From Corynebacterium phocae (GTDB lineage: Bacteria > Actinomycetota > Actinomycetes > Mycobacteriales > Mycobacteriaceae), in contig NZ_VXKJ01000034.1 of the NCBI RefSeq assembly GCF_008693075.1, positions 1 to 64,000 on the forward strand: a DNA stretch of 64,000 nt, in the 5' to 3' direction. Made by a program: the position numbers and the translations under genes. Below, piece by piece: positions 28,045 through 38,059 of the stretch. The notes beneath the pieces were generated by a model that saw only the letters and a list, made by a program, of their open reading frames with translations, did no database searches and was not told where the DNA came from. Each line of letters begins with the position of its first letter. The stretch's first letter is position 1.

Positions 28045-28076
28045 GTCCCAGCACCGTACAGGTGCTGGGGCTCTTT
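28045..28076 (+). terminator. terminator of erpA
   Basis: CCCAGCACC and GGTGCTGGG make a nine-base-pair stem with a GTACA loop, followed by GCTCTTTTG. Confidence 0.85.
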
Positions 28077-28133
28077 TGCGGGGTGGGTGTTGGGGTCTTG
28101 GTGGGATGGCTGTTGGTGGGGTGGGGATGACTA

Positions 28134-28178
28134 GACCCCCGCGGCTTATGTGCCGTGGAGGCACGCGGTGCGGGGGTC
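28134..28178 (-). terminator. hairpin after ltsA
   Basis: GACCCCCGC and GCGGGGGTC pair across a 27-base loop that itself contains GTGCC/GGCAC. No T run follows, so it may be a weak terminator of ltsA. Confidence 0.45.
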
Positions 28179-28208
28179 AGGTAGCTCAACGCGGTTGGGC
28201 GGTGCTGG

Positions 28209-30131
28209 TTAGAGGCGCACGGGGTAATCGCGCTGCTCAATGTTGGGATCAATCCGGTTTTCTACGAAAATACCGTGCCAGATCATAAAGGCCAGAACTG
28301 TCCACAGGCGGCGGGAGTGATCGCTTACGCCATCGCGGTGCTCCTTGAGCATCTCCAGGACCTCGGGTTTGTTAAAGATGTCCTCGGTCTGGGATTCGTT
28401 GATGGTGTCTTGCGCCCAGCCGTAGAGTTCCTCGCCTGCCAGCCAGTGGCGCATGGGGACGGGAAATCCTAGCTTCTTGCGGTTGAGCACGTGGGCGGGA
28501 ACAATCTGTTCCATGGCTTTGCGCAGTGCATACTTGGTGGTGCCGTGGGCAATCTTCAGATCGTGTGGGATAGTTTCCGCGACCTTGAATACTTCCTTAT
28601 CCAGGAAGGGCACGCGCAGCTCTAAGGAGTTGGCCATGTTCATCTTGTCCGCTTTGACCAGGATGTCCCCGCGCATCCAGGTGAACAGATCTAGGTGTTG
28701 CATGCGGGCAACCGGGTCAAAACCTTGTGACTCCGCGTAGATGGGGGCGGTGACCTCACGGTGATCCCACTCGCGTTGGGCCCAGGGGATAACTCGCTGC
28801 ATTTGCTCGAAGTTAAAGGAGCGGGCGTTGCCGTAGTAGCGCTCCTCCATGGTTTGGGAGCCGCGGTCGAGCAGTGATTTGCCCTTCATGCCGTCGGGCA
28901 GAATGCGGGAGAGTTTGCCCAGCCCTTGGCGTAGGGGAGTGGGGACCTTTTCAAACGGAGCTAGGGACAGCGGCTCCTTGTAAATGGTGTAGCCACCAAA
29001 GAGTTCATCGGCGCCCTCACCGGAGAGCACAACCTTGACGTGCTTGCGGGCCTCTTCTGCCACGAAGTACAGCGGCACCAGGGAAGGATCCGCCACGGGG
29101 TAGTCCAGGTACCACATGATTTTGGGGATGGCGGCGGCGTATTCCTCCGGGGAGACAATCTTGACAATGTGTTCTACGCCGATGGCCGCGGCAGATTCCG
29201 CCGCCACATCTACCTCGGAGTAGCCTTCGCGTTCAAAGCCGGTAGTAAAGGTCAGCAGGTCCGGGTTGTGGCGCTTGGCCAGGGCGGCGATGGCGGTGGA
29301 GTCGATTCCCCCAGACAGGAAAGAACCCACGGTGACGTCCGCGCGCATGTGTTTTTCCACGGAGTCCTCTAGCGCGGTGGCTATCTTGTCAAATAGCTGT
29401 TGCTCGTCGCCCTTGGCTACCGCGGCTATGGGGAAGCTGGGCCGGAAGTAGCGGGTGGAGATTACCTCCCCGCCGGGGCGCAGGGTGACGGTGGAGCCGG
29501 ATTCCACGCGCCGAATATTGGCGTGGAGGGATTCAGGTTCGGGTACATATTGCAGGTCAACGTAGTGCTCGATTGCGCGCCGGTCAAGGCTGAGATCTAG
29601 ACCGATGTCCTCGGCCATTTCGAGGATGCACTTCATCTCTGAGGCAAAGACCGTGCCTGCCTGCGTGGTGGCGTAAAAAAGTGGCTTGATGCCAAATTGG
29701 TCGCGTGCGGCGAACATCGTCTTTGTCTCTGAGTCCCAGATGGCAAACCCGAACATGCCGCGCAGGTGGTTGACCACGTCCGCGCCCCAGTGGTGGTAGC
29801 CCACCACGATTGGCTCACCGTCGCCTTCAGTATTAAAGGAGTAACCCAGTTCCCCAAGCTCCTCACGGAGCTCAATGTAGTTGTAGATTTCCCCGTTGAA
29901 GGTCAAGGCGTAGCGCTCTGGGTTATCCTCTGGACCCCAGCGCAGGGGTTGGTCGGAGTGCTCAATGTCGATGATAGCCAGGCGGTTAAAGCCAAAAATG
30001 GCGTCATCATCGTGCCACGTACCGGCTGCATCTGGCCCCCGATGCCGCATGCAAGGCAAGGCCTGCTCAGTTGCCGCAAGGTACTCAGTTGCATTGCCCC
30101 GGGCAGTGAGCATGGTTAAAAGACCGCACAT
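28209..30131 (-). CDS. ltsA: glutamine-dependent amidotransferase LtsA (asparagine synthase-like)
   Basis: An AsnB-type protein of 640 residues: an N-terminal glutaminase domain with catalytic Cys2 (MCGLLTML) and RHRGPDAAG, then a synthetase domain with the PP-loop SGGIDSTAIAAL. In C. glutamicum the orthologue of this length and position, LtsA, amidates meso-diaminopimelate in peptidoglycan and protects against lysozyme; asparagine synthesis is the alternative. I infer the LtsA role from context among wall genes and from position before ctaC. The start at 30131 is required by the catalytic Cys2. AAGGAG and a perfect TATAAT lie upstream. Confidence 0.88.
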   Translation of the reverse strand: MCGLLTMLTARGNATEYLAATEQALPCMRHRGPDAAGTWHDDDAIFGFNRLAIIDIEHSDQPLRWGPEDNPERYALTFNGEIYNYIELREELGELGYSFNTEGDGEPIVVGYHHWGADVVNHLRGMFGFAIWDSETKTMFAARDQFGIKPLFYATTQAGTVFASEMKCILEMAEDIGLDLSLDRRAIEHYVDLQYVPEPESLHANIRRVESGSTVTLRPGGEVISTRYFRPSFPIAAVAKGDEQQLFDKIATALEDSVEKHMRADVTVGSFLSGGIDSTAIAALAKRHNPDLLTFTTGFEREGYSEVDVAAESAAAIGVEHIVKIVSPEEYAAAIPKIMWYLDYPVADPSLVPLYFVAEEARKHVKVVLSGEGADELFGGYTIYKEPLSLAPFEKVPTPLRQGLGKLSRILPDGMKGKSLLDRGSQTMEERYYGNARSFNFEQMQRVIPWAQREWDHREVTAPIYAESQGFDPVARMQHLDLFTWMRGDILVKADKMNMANSLELRVPFLDKEVFKVAETIPHDLKIAHGTTKYALRKAMEQIVPAHVLNRKKLGFPVPMRHWLAGEELYGWAQDTINESQTEDIFNKPEVLEMLKEHRDGVSDHSRRLWTVLAFMIWHGIFVENRIDPNIEQRDYPVRL

Positions 30132-30147
30132 GTTTATTTTGCTCCTT

Positions 30148-30153
30148 ATTATA
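30148..30153 (-). promoter_or_regulatory. -10 box of ltsA
   Basis: A perfect TATAAT on the minus strand lies 17 bases before the ltsA start, with AAGGAG between them. The leader would be about ten bases long. No clear -35 is seen. Confidence 0.6.
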
Positions 30154-30592
30154 TGTATCAAAATCCACCGTCGGGCGGCGTCCCTGTCTATCCACTTTAC
30201 GGCCAAACGCACGCGGAGTGTTACCAAGCCACGCCCGGGGTAGTGGTTCCAACGGCGCTGAATTAACCGGTGGGGCCCGTGCCGGCCCGCTGGACTTTCC
30301 CCTTTAGGGTGCAAACTTTCGGATAGGGTCAGTGAGTGGAGGTTGTGAAATGTCACACAGGGGTTGTGCTAGCGCGCCGTGGTGGGGCCCTGCCTTGCTT
30401 AGGGGATTGGGCTAATCAACTGTAGTATTAGGGAAGTAATGGCACTTAACTGCAGGCGCAGGCTAGCCCCTCTTAATCGTTTGAATGCGTCTGTAAATGA
30501 CTTCTATAACACCTGTATGCACTATCCTGAGTGGGTAGGAATGCTCTGTGAGTATTCGAGAAGTTTAGTGTGGACAGAAAGGCAGAACACAC

Positions 30593-31684
30593 GTGGGACA
30601 GCGTAAACAGCATAGTTTCGCCCGGAAAGCGGGCCTGGCTGGCGTACTGACCTTGGGTGCTACCGCCCTGGCAGCTTGTGACGTACAAGCGCCGGGTGCC
30701 GTAGAAAATCTCCTAGGATTCGGTTGGCCAAAGGGCATCACTCCGGAAGCGGAATCGATGTACAACTTTTGGATTTGGACCTGGGCAGTAGCCTGGTTCA
30801 TTGGCTTTGTTATGTGGGGGCTCTTCCTCACCGCAATCTTCCGGTGGAGCGCAAAGCGCGCCAAGAAGGAAGGCAGGGGAGAATTCCCCAAGCAGCTGCA
30901 GTACAACGTGACTCTGGAAATGGTTCTCACGGTCGTACCGGTTCTTATCATTATGGGCCTGTTCTTCTTTACCGTGCAGGCACAGCAAAAAGTTGTGGCT
31001 CTGGACAAAGATCCCAAGGTCACCGTTGATGTAACTGCTTACCAGTGGAACTGGAAGTTCGGTTACGCCAACGTGTCTTCCGACCTTAGCGGGACTGGTC
31101 AGGAATATGACGGCACCGACGAAGAGCGCAATGCTTTGGCGGAGAAGTCCTCCCATGACCCTGATGGCGTTAAGAACCCTAACCCAATTCACGGCAAGTC
31201 CATGGGTGATCTTTCCTACCTGAACTACAACCAGGTTGAGACCGTGGGCAGCACTGAGGAAATTCCGGTTCTGGTTCTTCCCTCCCATACCCCCCTTGAG
31301 TTCCGTCTAGCATCCGCTGACGTTTCTCACGGCTTCTGGGTCCCCGAGTTTTTGTTCAAGCGCGACGTCTACGCTCACCCTGAAGCTAACCAGCAGGAGC
31401 GTCGTTTCCAGGTTGAAGAAATCAACCAGGAAGGTGCCTTTGTAGGACGCTGTTCTGAGATGTGCGGTACGTACCACTCGATGATGAACTTCGAGCTACG
31501 CGTTGTTACCCCGGAGCAGTTCTCCCAGTACATGGAGTTCCGCACCAACAACCCGGACGCACCTAACTCTGAGGCATTGGCAACCATCGGCGAAGAACCA
31601 TACGCCGTTACCACCAAGCCATTCAGCTCCCTGCGCGACACCCGCACCGGAGACAACTACGTCGACACCAACGTAGCGGCATAA
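30593..31684 (+). CDS. ctaC: cytochrome c oxidase subunit II
   Basis: Holds the CuA centre that takes electrons from cytochrome c domains in the aa3 oxidase. The 363-residue protein starts with a lipoprotein signal with Cys29 in LAACD, then two membrane segments (about 55-78 and 104-130), then the periplasmic cupredoxin domain. CuA ligands are in GRCSEMCGTYHSMM, with the upstream His in SHGFWVPE. The insertion with DGTDEERNALAEKSSHDPDG is typical of the actinobacterial form. The GTG start follows AAAGGCAG. It is co-transcribed with ctaF, 19 bases downstream. Confidence 0.96.
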   Translation: MGQRKQHSFARKAGLAGVLTLGATALAACDVQAPGAVENLLGFGWPKGITPEAESMYNFWIWTWAVAWFIGFVMWGLFLTAIFRWSAKRAKKEGRGEFPKQLQYNVTLEMVLTVVPVLIIMGLFFFTVQAQQKVVALDKDPKVTVDVTAYQWNWKFGYANVSSDLSGTGQEYDGTDEERNALAEKSSHDPDGVKNPNPIHGKSMGDLSYLNYNQVETVGSTEEIPVLVLPSHTPLEFRLASADVSHGFWVPEFLFKRDVYAHPEANQQERRFQVEEINQEGAFVGRCSEMCGTYHSMMNFELRVVTPEQFSQYMEFRTNNPDAPNSEALATIGEEPYAVTTKPFSSLRDTRTGDNYVDTNVAA

Positions 31685-31703
31685 GGAACGAGGAAATTTA
31701 AAA

Positions 31704-32135
31704 ATGCGTGCTGGATCAAACGTCTTTTACGGAATTGCTACCTACCTCATCGTCGCAGAGATTGTTTACATCTTCGGTGTGAACTATGTGCGTGATGACG
31801 GCTACCTCTACGTCGCGGAGTGGGTGGGTATCGTGTCCATGGCTCTAGCGGCCATCATGGCCTTGATGCTGGCTGCTTACCTGCAGCTGACTGACTCCAA
31901 GACCGACCTCGCCCCGGAAGATTGGGAGGAGGCAGAAACTGAAGACGGCGCAGGCATTCTTGGTTTCTTCTCACCCAACTCCATTTGGCCGCTGGCCATG
32001 ACCGGCGCAATCGCTGTCCTGGGTCTGGGAATCATCTACCTGTACTACTGGATGATTGCTACCGGAGCCGTCCTCCTCGTCATCGCCGTCGGTGGGCTGT
32101 GCCTGCAGTACGGTCTTCCGAAGGAAAAGCACTAG
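31704..32135 (+). CDS. ctaF: cytochrome c oxidase subunit IV, actinobacterial
   Basis: A 143-residue protein with four membrane segments (about 7-26, 35-60, 92-110 and 112-135), found only in actinobacteria as a subunit of aa3 oxidase. A central acidic loop reads APEDWEEAETEDGAGILGFF, followed by SPNSIWPLAMTGA, both typical of CtaF. AGGAAA lies before the ATG. It is the second gene of the ctaC-ctaF unit and is followed by a terminator. Confidence 0.93.
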   Translation: MRAGSNVFYGIATYLIVAEIVYIFGVNYVRDDGYLYVAEWVGIVSMALAAIMALMLAAYLQLTDSKTDLAPEDWEEAETEDGAGILGFFSPNSIWPLAMTGAIAVLGLGIIYLYYWMIATGAVLLVIAVGGLCLQYGLPKEKH

Positions 32136-32216
32136 CCAATAAAGGCCACACTTGTGCCACCTAGGGCCCATCCGAGCGAAAGCTGATATGGGTTTCTAGA
32201 AAATAACTTCTCAACC

Positions 32217-32256
32217 AACCCGGACTCCCTTCCCAGGGAGTTCGGGTTTTGGCATG
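32217..32256 (+). terminator. terminator of ctaC-ctaF
   Basis: AACCCGGACTCCCT pairs with AGGGAGTTCGGGTT (one mismatch) with a TCCC loop, followed by TTTT. Confidence 0.85.
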
Positions 32257-32740
32257 TCGGATGGGAGTTTAAAAAGTTCCCGGCCCTAAAGAAAAAGTTG
32301 CGCCCGACCGCTCCCGGCGTGGATCCAAAGGGGACTGGCCTATGGCTCCGGGTGTAACAACGAAGCCCTGTCCGCTGCAAAAGTCCAGGTAGGTACTACT
32401 TTTGGCCGGGGGTCATTCAAAAGTTGCAAACAGGCCAAGCGTTCGCAGTGGCCTATGTGATTTACGTCTCTCAAGATTTCCTCTGGTTGCGTGGGGCAAG
32501 GCGCAGATTGGTTGGTGGGGACGTGGGGCGTGCTCCTCGGCCGGTGACCTTTGTGGGCGTGCGGCCGTTCTACCTGCGGGGATGGTGGGTCGTATCAAAA
32601 GTGAAAAAGTTCCCGCGGGTGCGGAAATTTCTTTTCCGTGTTTAGCCGGTGCGTGTGGGCTGTGGAAAGCGTGGGGGCTGGCTGAAAACTGCGGGGGGAT
32701 TCGCGTGTATTAGTTGGACTAAACGGCCATACTAGAAAGC
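32257..32740. other. intergenic region upstream of ctaE
   Basis: No gene is supported; short frames at 32402-32713 lack a ribosome binding site. TGTGATTTACGTCTCT at 32456-32471 has one perfect half of the GlxR (cAMP receptor) motif TGTGA-N6-TCACA but a poor second half. A CATACT box eight bases before the ctaE GTG suggests a leaderless start. Confidence 0.4.
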
Positions 32741-33352
32741 GTGACGAGCACAGTTTCAAATCAAGGTATGGCAGCACCACGTGTTGCCGCGCTGAACCGA
32801 CCCAATATCGTCAGCGTTGGCACCATCGTGTTCCTGTCTCAGGAATTAATGTTCTTCGCCGGACTATTCTCGATGTGGTTCACATCGCGAGCAAACGGAC
32901 AACAGGGCGACTGGGCCCATTGGACCGAACATATTAACTTGCCCATGGGCTTTATTATTACGTTCGTTCTAATTTCTTCGTCTGTGACCTCACAGTTCGG
33001 CGTCTTCGCAGCTGAAAGGGGGGACGTATATAAGCTTCGACTGTGGTACATGGTAACGCTCTTACTGGGTGTTGTCTTCCTTTGCATCATGGCGTACGAG
33101 TGGACTGAATTGATTATCCACGGCGTGACCGTGCAATCCAGCGTTTTTGGTTCGGTCTTCTACATCTTGACCGGCTTCCACGCTGCACACGTAACGGCAG
33201 GTCTGTTGGCCTTCGTTATCATCTTGCTCCGTATCGCTAAGTCTAAGTTCACGCCAGCTCAGGCAACCGCTGCTATGGCAGTGTCGTACTACTGGCACTT
33301 CGTGGACGTTGTGTGGATCGGCGTGTTCTTCGTCATCTACGTCATTCGTTAG
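32741..33352 (+). CDS. ctaE: cytochrome c oxidase subunit III
   Basis: A 203-residue membrane subunit of aa3 oxidase with five membrane segments, the short actinobacterial form. Family features are FLSQELMFFAGLFSMWFTSR with its conserved Glu, GFHAAHVTAGL and the C-terminal SYYWHFVDVVWIGVFFVIY. The GTG start at 32741 has no strong ribosome binding site. It heads the ctaE-qcrC-qcrA-qcrB cluster with 70 bases before qcrC, so oxidase and bc1 complex are expressed together, in line with the bcc-aa3 supercomplex of this group. Confidence 0.96.
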   Translation: MTSTVSNQGMAAPRVAALNRPNIVSVGTIVFLSQELMFFAGLFSMWFTSRANGQQGDWAHWTEHINLPMGFIITFVLISSSVTSQFGVFAAERGDVYKLRLWYMVTLLLGVVFLCIMAYEWTELIIHGVTVQSSVFGSVFYILTGFHAAHVTAGLLAFVIILLRIAKSKFTPAQATAAMAVSYYWHFVDVVWIGVFFVIYVIR

Positions 33353-33422
33353 GCAGCTAGGTAAGCCGCAGGCTTGCCACCAGCCATGTATTTCCGCGTA
33401 AGAAGCAAAAATAAGGAAAGTA

Positions 33423-34319
33423 ATGGATACCAATCCGAATAACGTCGTACAGACATCAGGCAGCACCCCTGATGCAGCTGCGGCTAAAAAGACCCGCCGC
33501 CGCCGTAAGGCGAAGCGTACGCTTGCGGGTGCTTTCGCGCTGACCGTCGGTTTATCCGGCGCCGGAATCTTAGCCTCAGCGCTATCTCCGGAAGCTCAGG
33601 TCGCGACCGCACAGAAAGATGACCAGGCCCTCATTCAAGAGGGTAAGGACATCTATGACACCGCTTGCATTACCTGCCATGGTGCTAACCTTCAGGGGCT
33701 AGAAGGACGCGGTCCTTCCCTGGTAGGTATTGGTGCAGGTTCCGTGTACTTCCAGGTACACTCCGGGCGCATGCCTATGATGTCCATGGACGCACAGGCA
33801 GAGCGCAAGACCCCCCGCTACACCGAGCAGCAGACGCTAGCACTTGCAGCGTTTGTCGCAGCCAACGGTGGCGGGCCAGACATCGTGTACAACGAGGACG
33901 GCACAGTAGCGCAGGAATCCCTGCGCGGTGCTAACTACAATGGCCAGATTCAGCCGGCAGACGTTGCCAAGGGTTCTGAGCTGTTCCGCATGAACTGCGC
34001 CTCCTGCCATAACTTCACCGGCCAGGGCGGCGCGCTGTCCTCCGGTAAGTACGCTCCACCCCTGGGTCCAGCGAACGAGCAGGAAATTTACCAGGCAATG
34101 TTGACTGGACCGCAGAACATGCCCAAGTTCTCCGACCGCCAGCTCACGGCTGACGAAAAGAAGGACATCATCGCTTTCATCAAGTCCGCAGGCGAAACCC
34201 CATCGCCGGCTGGTTATGACCTTGGTGGTCTTGGCCCAGTCGCCGAGGGTCTAGCAATGTGGATAATTGGTATCAGCGTTCTGTGTGCCGCCGCTATGTG
34301 GATTGGATCACGCCAATGA
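33423..34319 (+). CDS. qcrC: diheme cytochrome c subunit of the bc1 complex
   Basis: A 298-residue cytochrome cc that replaces free cytochrome c and links complexes III and IV. It has two heme-binding sites: CITCH at 82-86 and CASCH at 192-196. An arginine-rich start ([11 protein letters not shown]), a membrane segment at about 34-54 and another at the C-terminus (about 276-294) anchor it outside the membrane. AAGGAAAG precedes the ATG. The stop overlaps the qcrA start (ATGA), so the two are translationally coupled. Confidence 0.97.
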   Translation: MDTNPNNVVQTSGSTPDAAAAKKTRRRRKAKRTLAGAFALTVGLSGAGILASALSPEAQVATAQKDDQALIQEGKDIYDTACITCHGANLQGLEGRGPSLVGIGAGSVYFQVHSGRMPMMSMDAQAERKTPRYTEQQTLALAAFVAANGGGPDIVYNEDGTVAQESLRGANYNGQIQPADVAKGSELFRMNCASCHNFTGQGGALSSGKYAPPLGPANEQEIYQAMLTGPQNMPKFSDRQLTADEKKDIIAFIKSAGETPSPAGYDLGGLGPVAEGLAMWIIGISVLCAAAMWIGSRQ

Positions 34320-35536
34320 GTAATGTAAAGAAAACCTACACAGACGCCGAGCTCAAGAATATGAGCGACGCAGAACTCACCGCCCTGGGCGCTGAGATGG
34401 ATGGCGTGACTGTTGCATTCCGCAAGCCGCGCTTTGAGGTACCCAATGACCCAGCGGATAAGAGCGCTAGCATTGGCGTAGGGATCTGGGCTTTGGTGTC
34501 CATCCTTTTCGCCGTGGCATTCTTGGCCGTCTACATCTTCTGGCCGTGGGAATTCAAGACCCACGGTGATGAGGGCCTGGCTTGGCACCTTCTCTACACC
34601 CCGCTACTTGGTCTTACCTCTGGTATCTCCATCCTGGCGCTGGGCGTAGCTGTTGTTCAGTACGTCAAGAAAATCCTGCCGGAGGAAGTTTCCGTTCAGC
34701 GCCGTCACGACGGCGCTTCGGATGAAATCGACCGCCGCACCCTCACCGCGCTGCTTAATGACTCTTGGTCCACCTCGACTCTGGGTCGCCGCAAGACCCT
34801 GATGGGTCTGCTCGGTGGAGCAGCAGTACTGTTCGGGCTGACCGTGGTCGCGCCTTTGGGCGGCACTATCAAGAACCCCTGGAAGGTTCGCCACGAACTG
34901 GATTACTCCGGTGACGGCACCTTGTGGACCTCCGGTTGGACTTTGGTTGAAAAGGGCGTCAAGCTCTACCTCGCCCGTGACACTGGCGCGGTTGCACAAA
35001 TGCACACTTCCCAGTCCGGTTCGCACATGACCACTCAGGGTGTTACCCGCCTCGTGCGCGTACGTCCGGAGGATCTTGCAGCGGGCGGTATGGAAACCGT
35101 ATTCCCGTTGGCAGAGGGCGACGTCAACGACGGCGAACTCTACGACCCGGAGAAAGACGTATACGAAGCCCAGATGCACTCCATCCACGGCAACCGTAAC
35201 GCAGTCATGCTGATCCGTTTGCGCAATTCCGATGCCCGCAAGGTCATCGAGCGCGAAGGCCAGGAAGACTTCCACTACGGTGATTACTACGCTTACTCCA
35301 AGATTTGTACCCACATTGGTTGCCCCACCTCGCTATACGAGCAGCAAACCAACCGCATCCTTTGCCCCTGCCACCAGTCGCAGTTTGACGCTCTGCAGTA
35401 CGCAAAGCCGGTCTTCGGGCCCGCCGCACGTGCACTTCCGCAGCTGCCTATTACTGTTGACGAAGAGGGCTACCTCATCGCAGCGGGCAATTTCGTAGAG
35501 CCGGTTGGTCCGGCATTCTGGGAGCGTAAGTCATAA
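34316..35536 (+). CDS. qcrA: Rieske iron-sulfur protein of the bc1 complex
   Basis: A 406-residue Rieske subunit with three membrane segments in the N-terminal half, the actinobacterial form. Cluster ligands are in [12 protein letters not shown] and CPCHQSQFD. The start at 34316 is chosen because the ATG overlaps the qcrC stop; the longer frame from 34259 would run inside qcrC. The stop TAA shares its last base with the qcrB ATG. Electrons pass from menaquinol in QcrB through this protein to QcrC. Confidence 0.97.
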   Translation: MSNVKKTYTDAELKNMSDAELTALGAEMDGVTVAFRKPRFEVPNDPADKSASIGVGIWALVSILFAVAFLAVYIFWPWEFKTHGDEGLAWHLLYTPLLGLTSGISILALGVAVVQYVKKILPEEVSVQRRHDGASDEIDRRTLTALLNDSWSTSTLGRRKTLMGLLGGAAVLFGLTVVAPLGGTIKNPWKVRHELDYSGDGTLWTSGWTLVEKGVKLYLARDTGAVAQMHTSQSGSHMTTQGVTRLVRVRPEDLAAGGMETVFPLAEGDVNDGELYDPEKDVYEAQMHSIHGNRNAVMLIRLRNSDARKVIEREGQEDFHYGDYYAYSKICTHIGCPTSLYEQQTNRILCPCHQSQFDALQYAKPVFGPAARALPQLPITVDEEGYLIAAGNFVEPVGPAFWERKS

Positions 35537-37158
35537 TGAGCACAAAACTAGGCCACATTGGCAATAACCTCGACGAGCGGTTCACCGCTTCGGGCTTCCT
35601 TCGCCCGCAGCTTAACAAGGTGTTCCCAACTCACTGGTCCTTCATGCTGGGTGAGATGGCGCTTTACAGCTTCATCATCCTCCTGCTGACCGGTACCTAC
35701 CTGGCACTGTTCTTTGACCCTTCCATCACGAAGGTCATCTACGACGGTGCGTACACTCCACTCAATGGCGTGGAGATGTCTTCTGCATACGCTTCCGCCC
35801 TGGATCTTTCCTTCCAGGTTCGCGGTGGCTTGTTTATCCGCCAGATGCACCACTGGGCAGCACTGCTGTTTATGATGTCCATGGTTGCGCACATGCTCCG
35901 TATTTTCTTCACCGGCGCGTTCCGTCGCCCACGTGAGGCAAACTGGATCATTGGCTGCACCCTGATTCTCCTGGGCATGATCGAGGGCTTCCTCGGTTAC
36001 TCGCTGCCCGATGACCTGCTGTCTGGCGTTGGTCTTCGAATCATGTCCGCCATCATCCTGGGTCTGCCTATCATTGGCACCTGGTTGCACTGGGCAATCT
36101 TCGACGGTGACTTCCCCTCTGACCTCATGCTGGACCGTTTCTACATCCTCCACGTGCTGGTCATCCCGGGCATCATCCTGGCCCTGATTGCGGCTCACCT
36201 TCTTATCGTCTGGTTCCAGAAGCACACCCAGTTCCCCGGACCTGGCCGCGCTGAGAACAACGTGGTCGGTGTCCGCATTATGCCGGTCTTCGCCACGAAG
36301 GCTATCGGCATGGGCTTGGTTGTAGCCGGCGTTCTTGCTCTGATGTCTGGTCTGCTGACCATCAACGCCATCTGGCTGCTTGGCCCCTACAACCCATCGC
36401 AGGTCTCCGCTGGTTCCCAGCCGGATATCTACATGCTGTGGACTGACGGCCTGGCCCGTGTTATGCCGGCGTGGGAGCTTTACCCATTCGGACACACCAT
36501 CCCCGGTGCGTTCTGGGTCATGCTGGTTGCCGGTGCCATGGTTGCGCTGTTGATTGCGTACCCATTCATTGAAAAGAAGTTCACCGGTGATGACGCCCAC
36601 CACAACTTGCTGCAGCGTCCCCGCGACGTTCCGGTTCGTTCCGGTCTGGGTGCCATGGCTATTACCTTCTTCGTGCTGGTTACCATCTCCGGTGGTAACG
36701 ACCACGTGGCTAACTTCTTCCAGATTTCGCTTAACGCGATGACCTGGGTTGGCCGTATCGGTATCCTTATCCTGCCTCCAATCGCTTACTTCCTGACCTA
36801 CCGCATTTGCATTGGTCTGCAGCGTTCGGACCGTGAGGTCCTTGAGCACGGTATTGAAACCGGTATCATCAAGCAGCTGCCTAACGGTGCCTACATTGAG
36901 GTTCACCAGCCTCTGGGCCCAGTTGATGAGCACGGTCATCCAGTACCGCTGCCTTACGCTGGTGCTCCCGTTCCCAAGCAGCTCAACCACTTGGGCTTTG
37001 CCGACTCAGAGACCCACGGTGTCTTCTCCCCGGTGGATCCGTCCATCCAGGCGAAGAAGCGCGCTATCGCACACGAAAACCACGAAGAGGAAATGGACAT
37101 GTTCCGTCGCCTCAACGAGGCCAACATGCGCGACGACGAGGAAAACGGCCGCATTTAA
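35536..37158 (+). CDS. qcrB: cytochrome b subunit of the bc1 complex
   Basis: A 540-residue di-heme cytochrome b with about nine membrane segments and a long cytoplasmic C-terminal tail, as in mycobacterial QcrB. Heme and quinol-site features include [20 protein letters not shown] and [15 protein letters not shown]. It is the target of quinol-site inhibitors in relatives. The start shares a base with the qcrA stop. It is the last gene of the cluster and is followed by a strong terminator. Confidence 0.97.
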   Translation: MSTKLGHIGNNLDERFTASGFLRPQLNKVFPTHWSFMLGEMALYSFIILLLTGTYLALFFDPSITKVIYDGAYTPLNGVEMSSAYASALDLSFQVRGGLFIRQMHHWAALLFMMSMVAHMLRIFFTGAFRRPREANWIIGCTLILLGMIEGFLGYSLPDDLLSGVGLRIMSAIILGLPIIGTWLHWAIFDGDFPSDLMLDRFYILHVLVIPGIILALIAAHLLIVWFQKHTQFPGPGRAENNVVGVRIMPVFATKAIGMGLVVAGVLALMSGLLTINAIWLLGPYNPSQVSAGSQPDIYMLWTDGLARVMPAWELYPFGHTIPGAFWVMLVAGAMVALLIAYPFIEKKFTGDDAHHNLLQRPRDVPVRSGLGAMAITFFVLVTISGGNDHVANFFQISLNAMTWVGRIGILILPPIAYFLTYRICIGLQRSDREVLEHGIETGIIKQLPNGAYIEVHQPLGPVDEHGHPVPLPYAGAPVPKQLNHLGFADSETHGVFSPVDPSIQAKKRAIAHENHEEEMDMFRRLNEANMRDDEENGRI

Positions 37159-37186
37159 GCCTTAGATTTAGAAACTGTCTCCGTAT

Positions 37187-37240
37187 ACCGCCGCCCCGGC
37201 TTTCCGCTGGGGTGGCGGTTTCGTCGTTTTACCGTCATGG
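37187..37240 (+). terminator. terminator of ctaE-qcrCAB
   Basis: ACCGCCGCCCC pairs with GGGGTGGCGGT (one G-U pair), with T-rich sequence to 37240, just after the qcrB stop. Confidence 0.85.
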
Positions 37241-38020
37241 TGCCGGACCCATCCTTTTGCCACCCGGGGCCTTCTCTGTCCGGGCGGTTGCTGCCGGGTT
37301 ATCTAGGCCGGCCTCAAGGCCAGGGCAGACACGCTAGCGCTGCGGCAACCTAGCGCGGGGGAGGCGAGCCTCCATGGCCTTCCAGGCTCCGTGGGGTGCC
37401 CGCTGGACTTCGTGTGGCCGGAAATAGGGTTGCGGGGTGCTAGGCGCGGCCGGGAAGGGCGCTAGGTGGGGGAGAAGGCCACTGCGGATGCCCCCGGGCA
37501 TGGTGGGCGTGAATCTCGCGCCAGGCGCCGCCCTGTTTAGCCCACGCGGGGCAGTCCGGGGCGTGGTTGCGTGGCTGCTTTGCAGTCAGGTGTGGCTGGG
37601 TGGCGCTGCTCTACAGCCCGCTGTGGGTTCAACATCTCCTACGGCTTCGCGTTGTGTGTTTGTTGCCGTTCCCCGGGTTCCGGCTGGCTCCCGGCTGGCT
37701 CCCGGTGGGCGCCGGGCTTGGGGTCGGATGACCTCCCGGGGGTTTAAATGGGCCAGACACTGAAACAGGTGGGGCAGGAGTCAACTATTGCTGCGGAAAG
37801 CGCTGACGTCTGATGTTTGGGAGTGAGTTTCCAGTGGGCTTTATGGGGGTTTTGTTGCCACTGTTACAAAGGTGTGATCAGGAACACATTTTAAATTTTC
37901 CGGCGGCTGCCTGTCTTTCTTCGGTGTCTAAGGGTTGCTTTGTGGTTCGCCGTTTGCGCAGGAAGGTGGGGGTTTTCCGGGAAGGCTGCGAATGGGTCCC
38001 GCTTCAAATTGGGGTTGGGA
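37241..38020. other. long GC-rich intergenic region after qcrB
   Basis: Nearly 800 bases with no gene I can support; frames at 37437-37763 and 37813-38040 have no ribosome binding site or motif. It contains a short direct repeat of GGCTGGCTCCC (about 37682-37704). Codon-like bias is absent. It may be decayed DNA or hold an unrecognised RNA. Confidence 0.4.
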
Positions 38021-38026
38021 AACAAA

Positions 38027-38056
38027 TGATAACGCATTGATAACAGCTTGATAACG
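38027..38056 (+). promoter_or_regulatory. three phased TGATAAC repeats, MtrA-like operator
   Basis: TGATAACG-CAT-TGATAACA-GCT-TGATAACG: three 8-base direct repeats separated by 3 bases, an 11-base period. Direct repeats of about 8 bases with 3-base spacers fit what I recall of the MtrA response-regulator site in C. glutamicum, whose regulon includes NlpC/P60 wall hydrolases. It lies about 350 bases before such a gene. Confidence 0.6.
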
Positions 38057-38059
38057 GAG

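Noticed and set aside
28209..30356. longer ltsA reading frame from 30356
   Set aside because: The catalytic cysteine must follow the first methionine, which sets the start at 30131.
32402..32713. 103-codon ORF upstream of ctaE
   Set aside because: No ribosome binding site; the region has no coding-like composition and another frame overlaps it.
35548..36990. 480-codon ORF antisense to qcrB
   Set aside because: Arises from the strong third-position bias of qcrB; very rich in Gln, Asn, Asp and His without any fold signature.
37241..38020. RNase P RNA or tRNA genes in the long gap
   Set aside because: The conserved GAGGAAAGTCC block of RNase P RNA and any tRNA T-arm pattern are absent on both strands.
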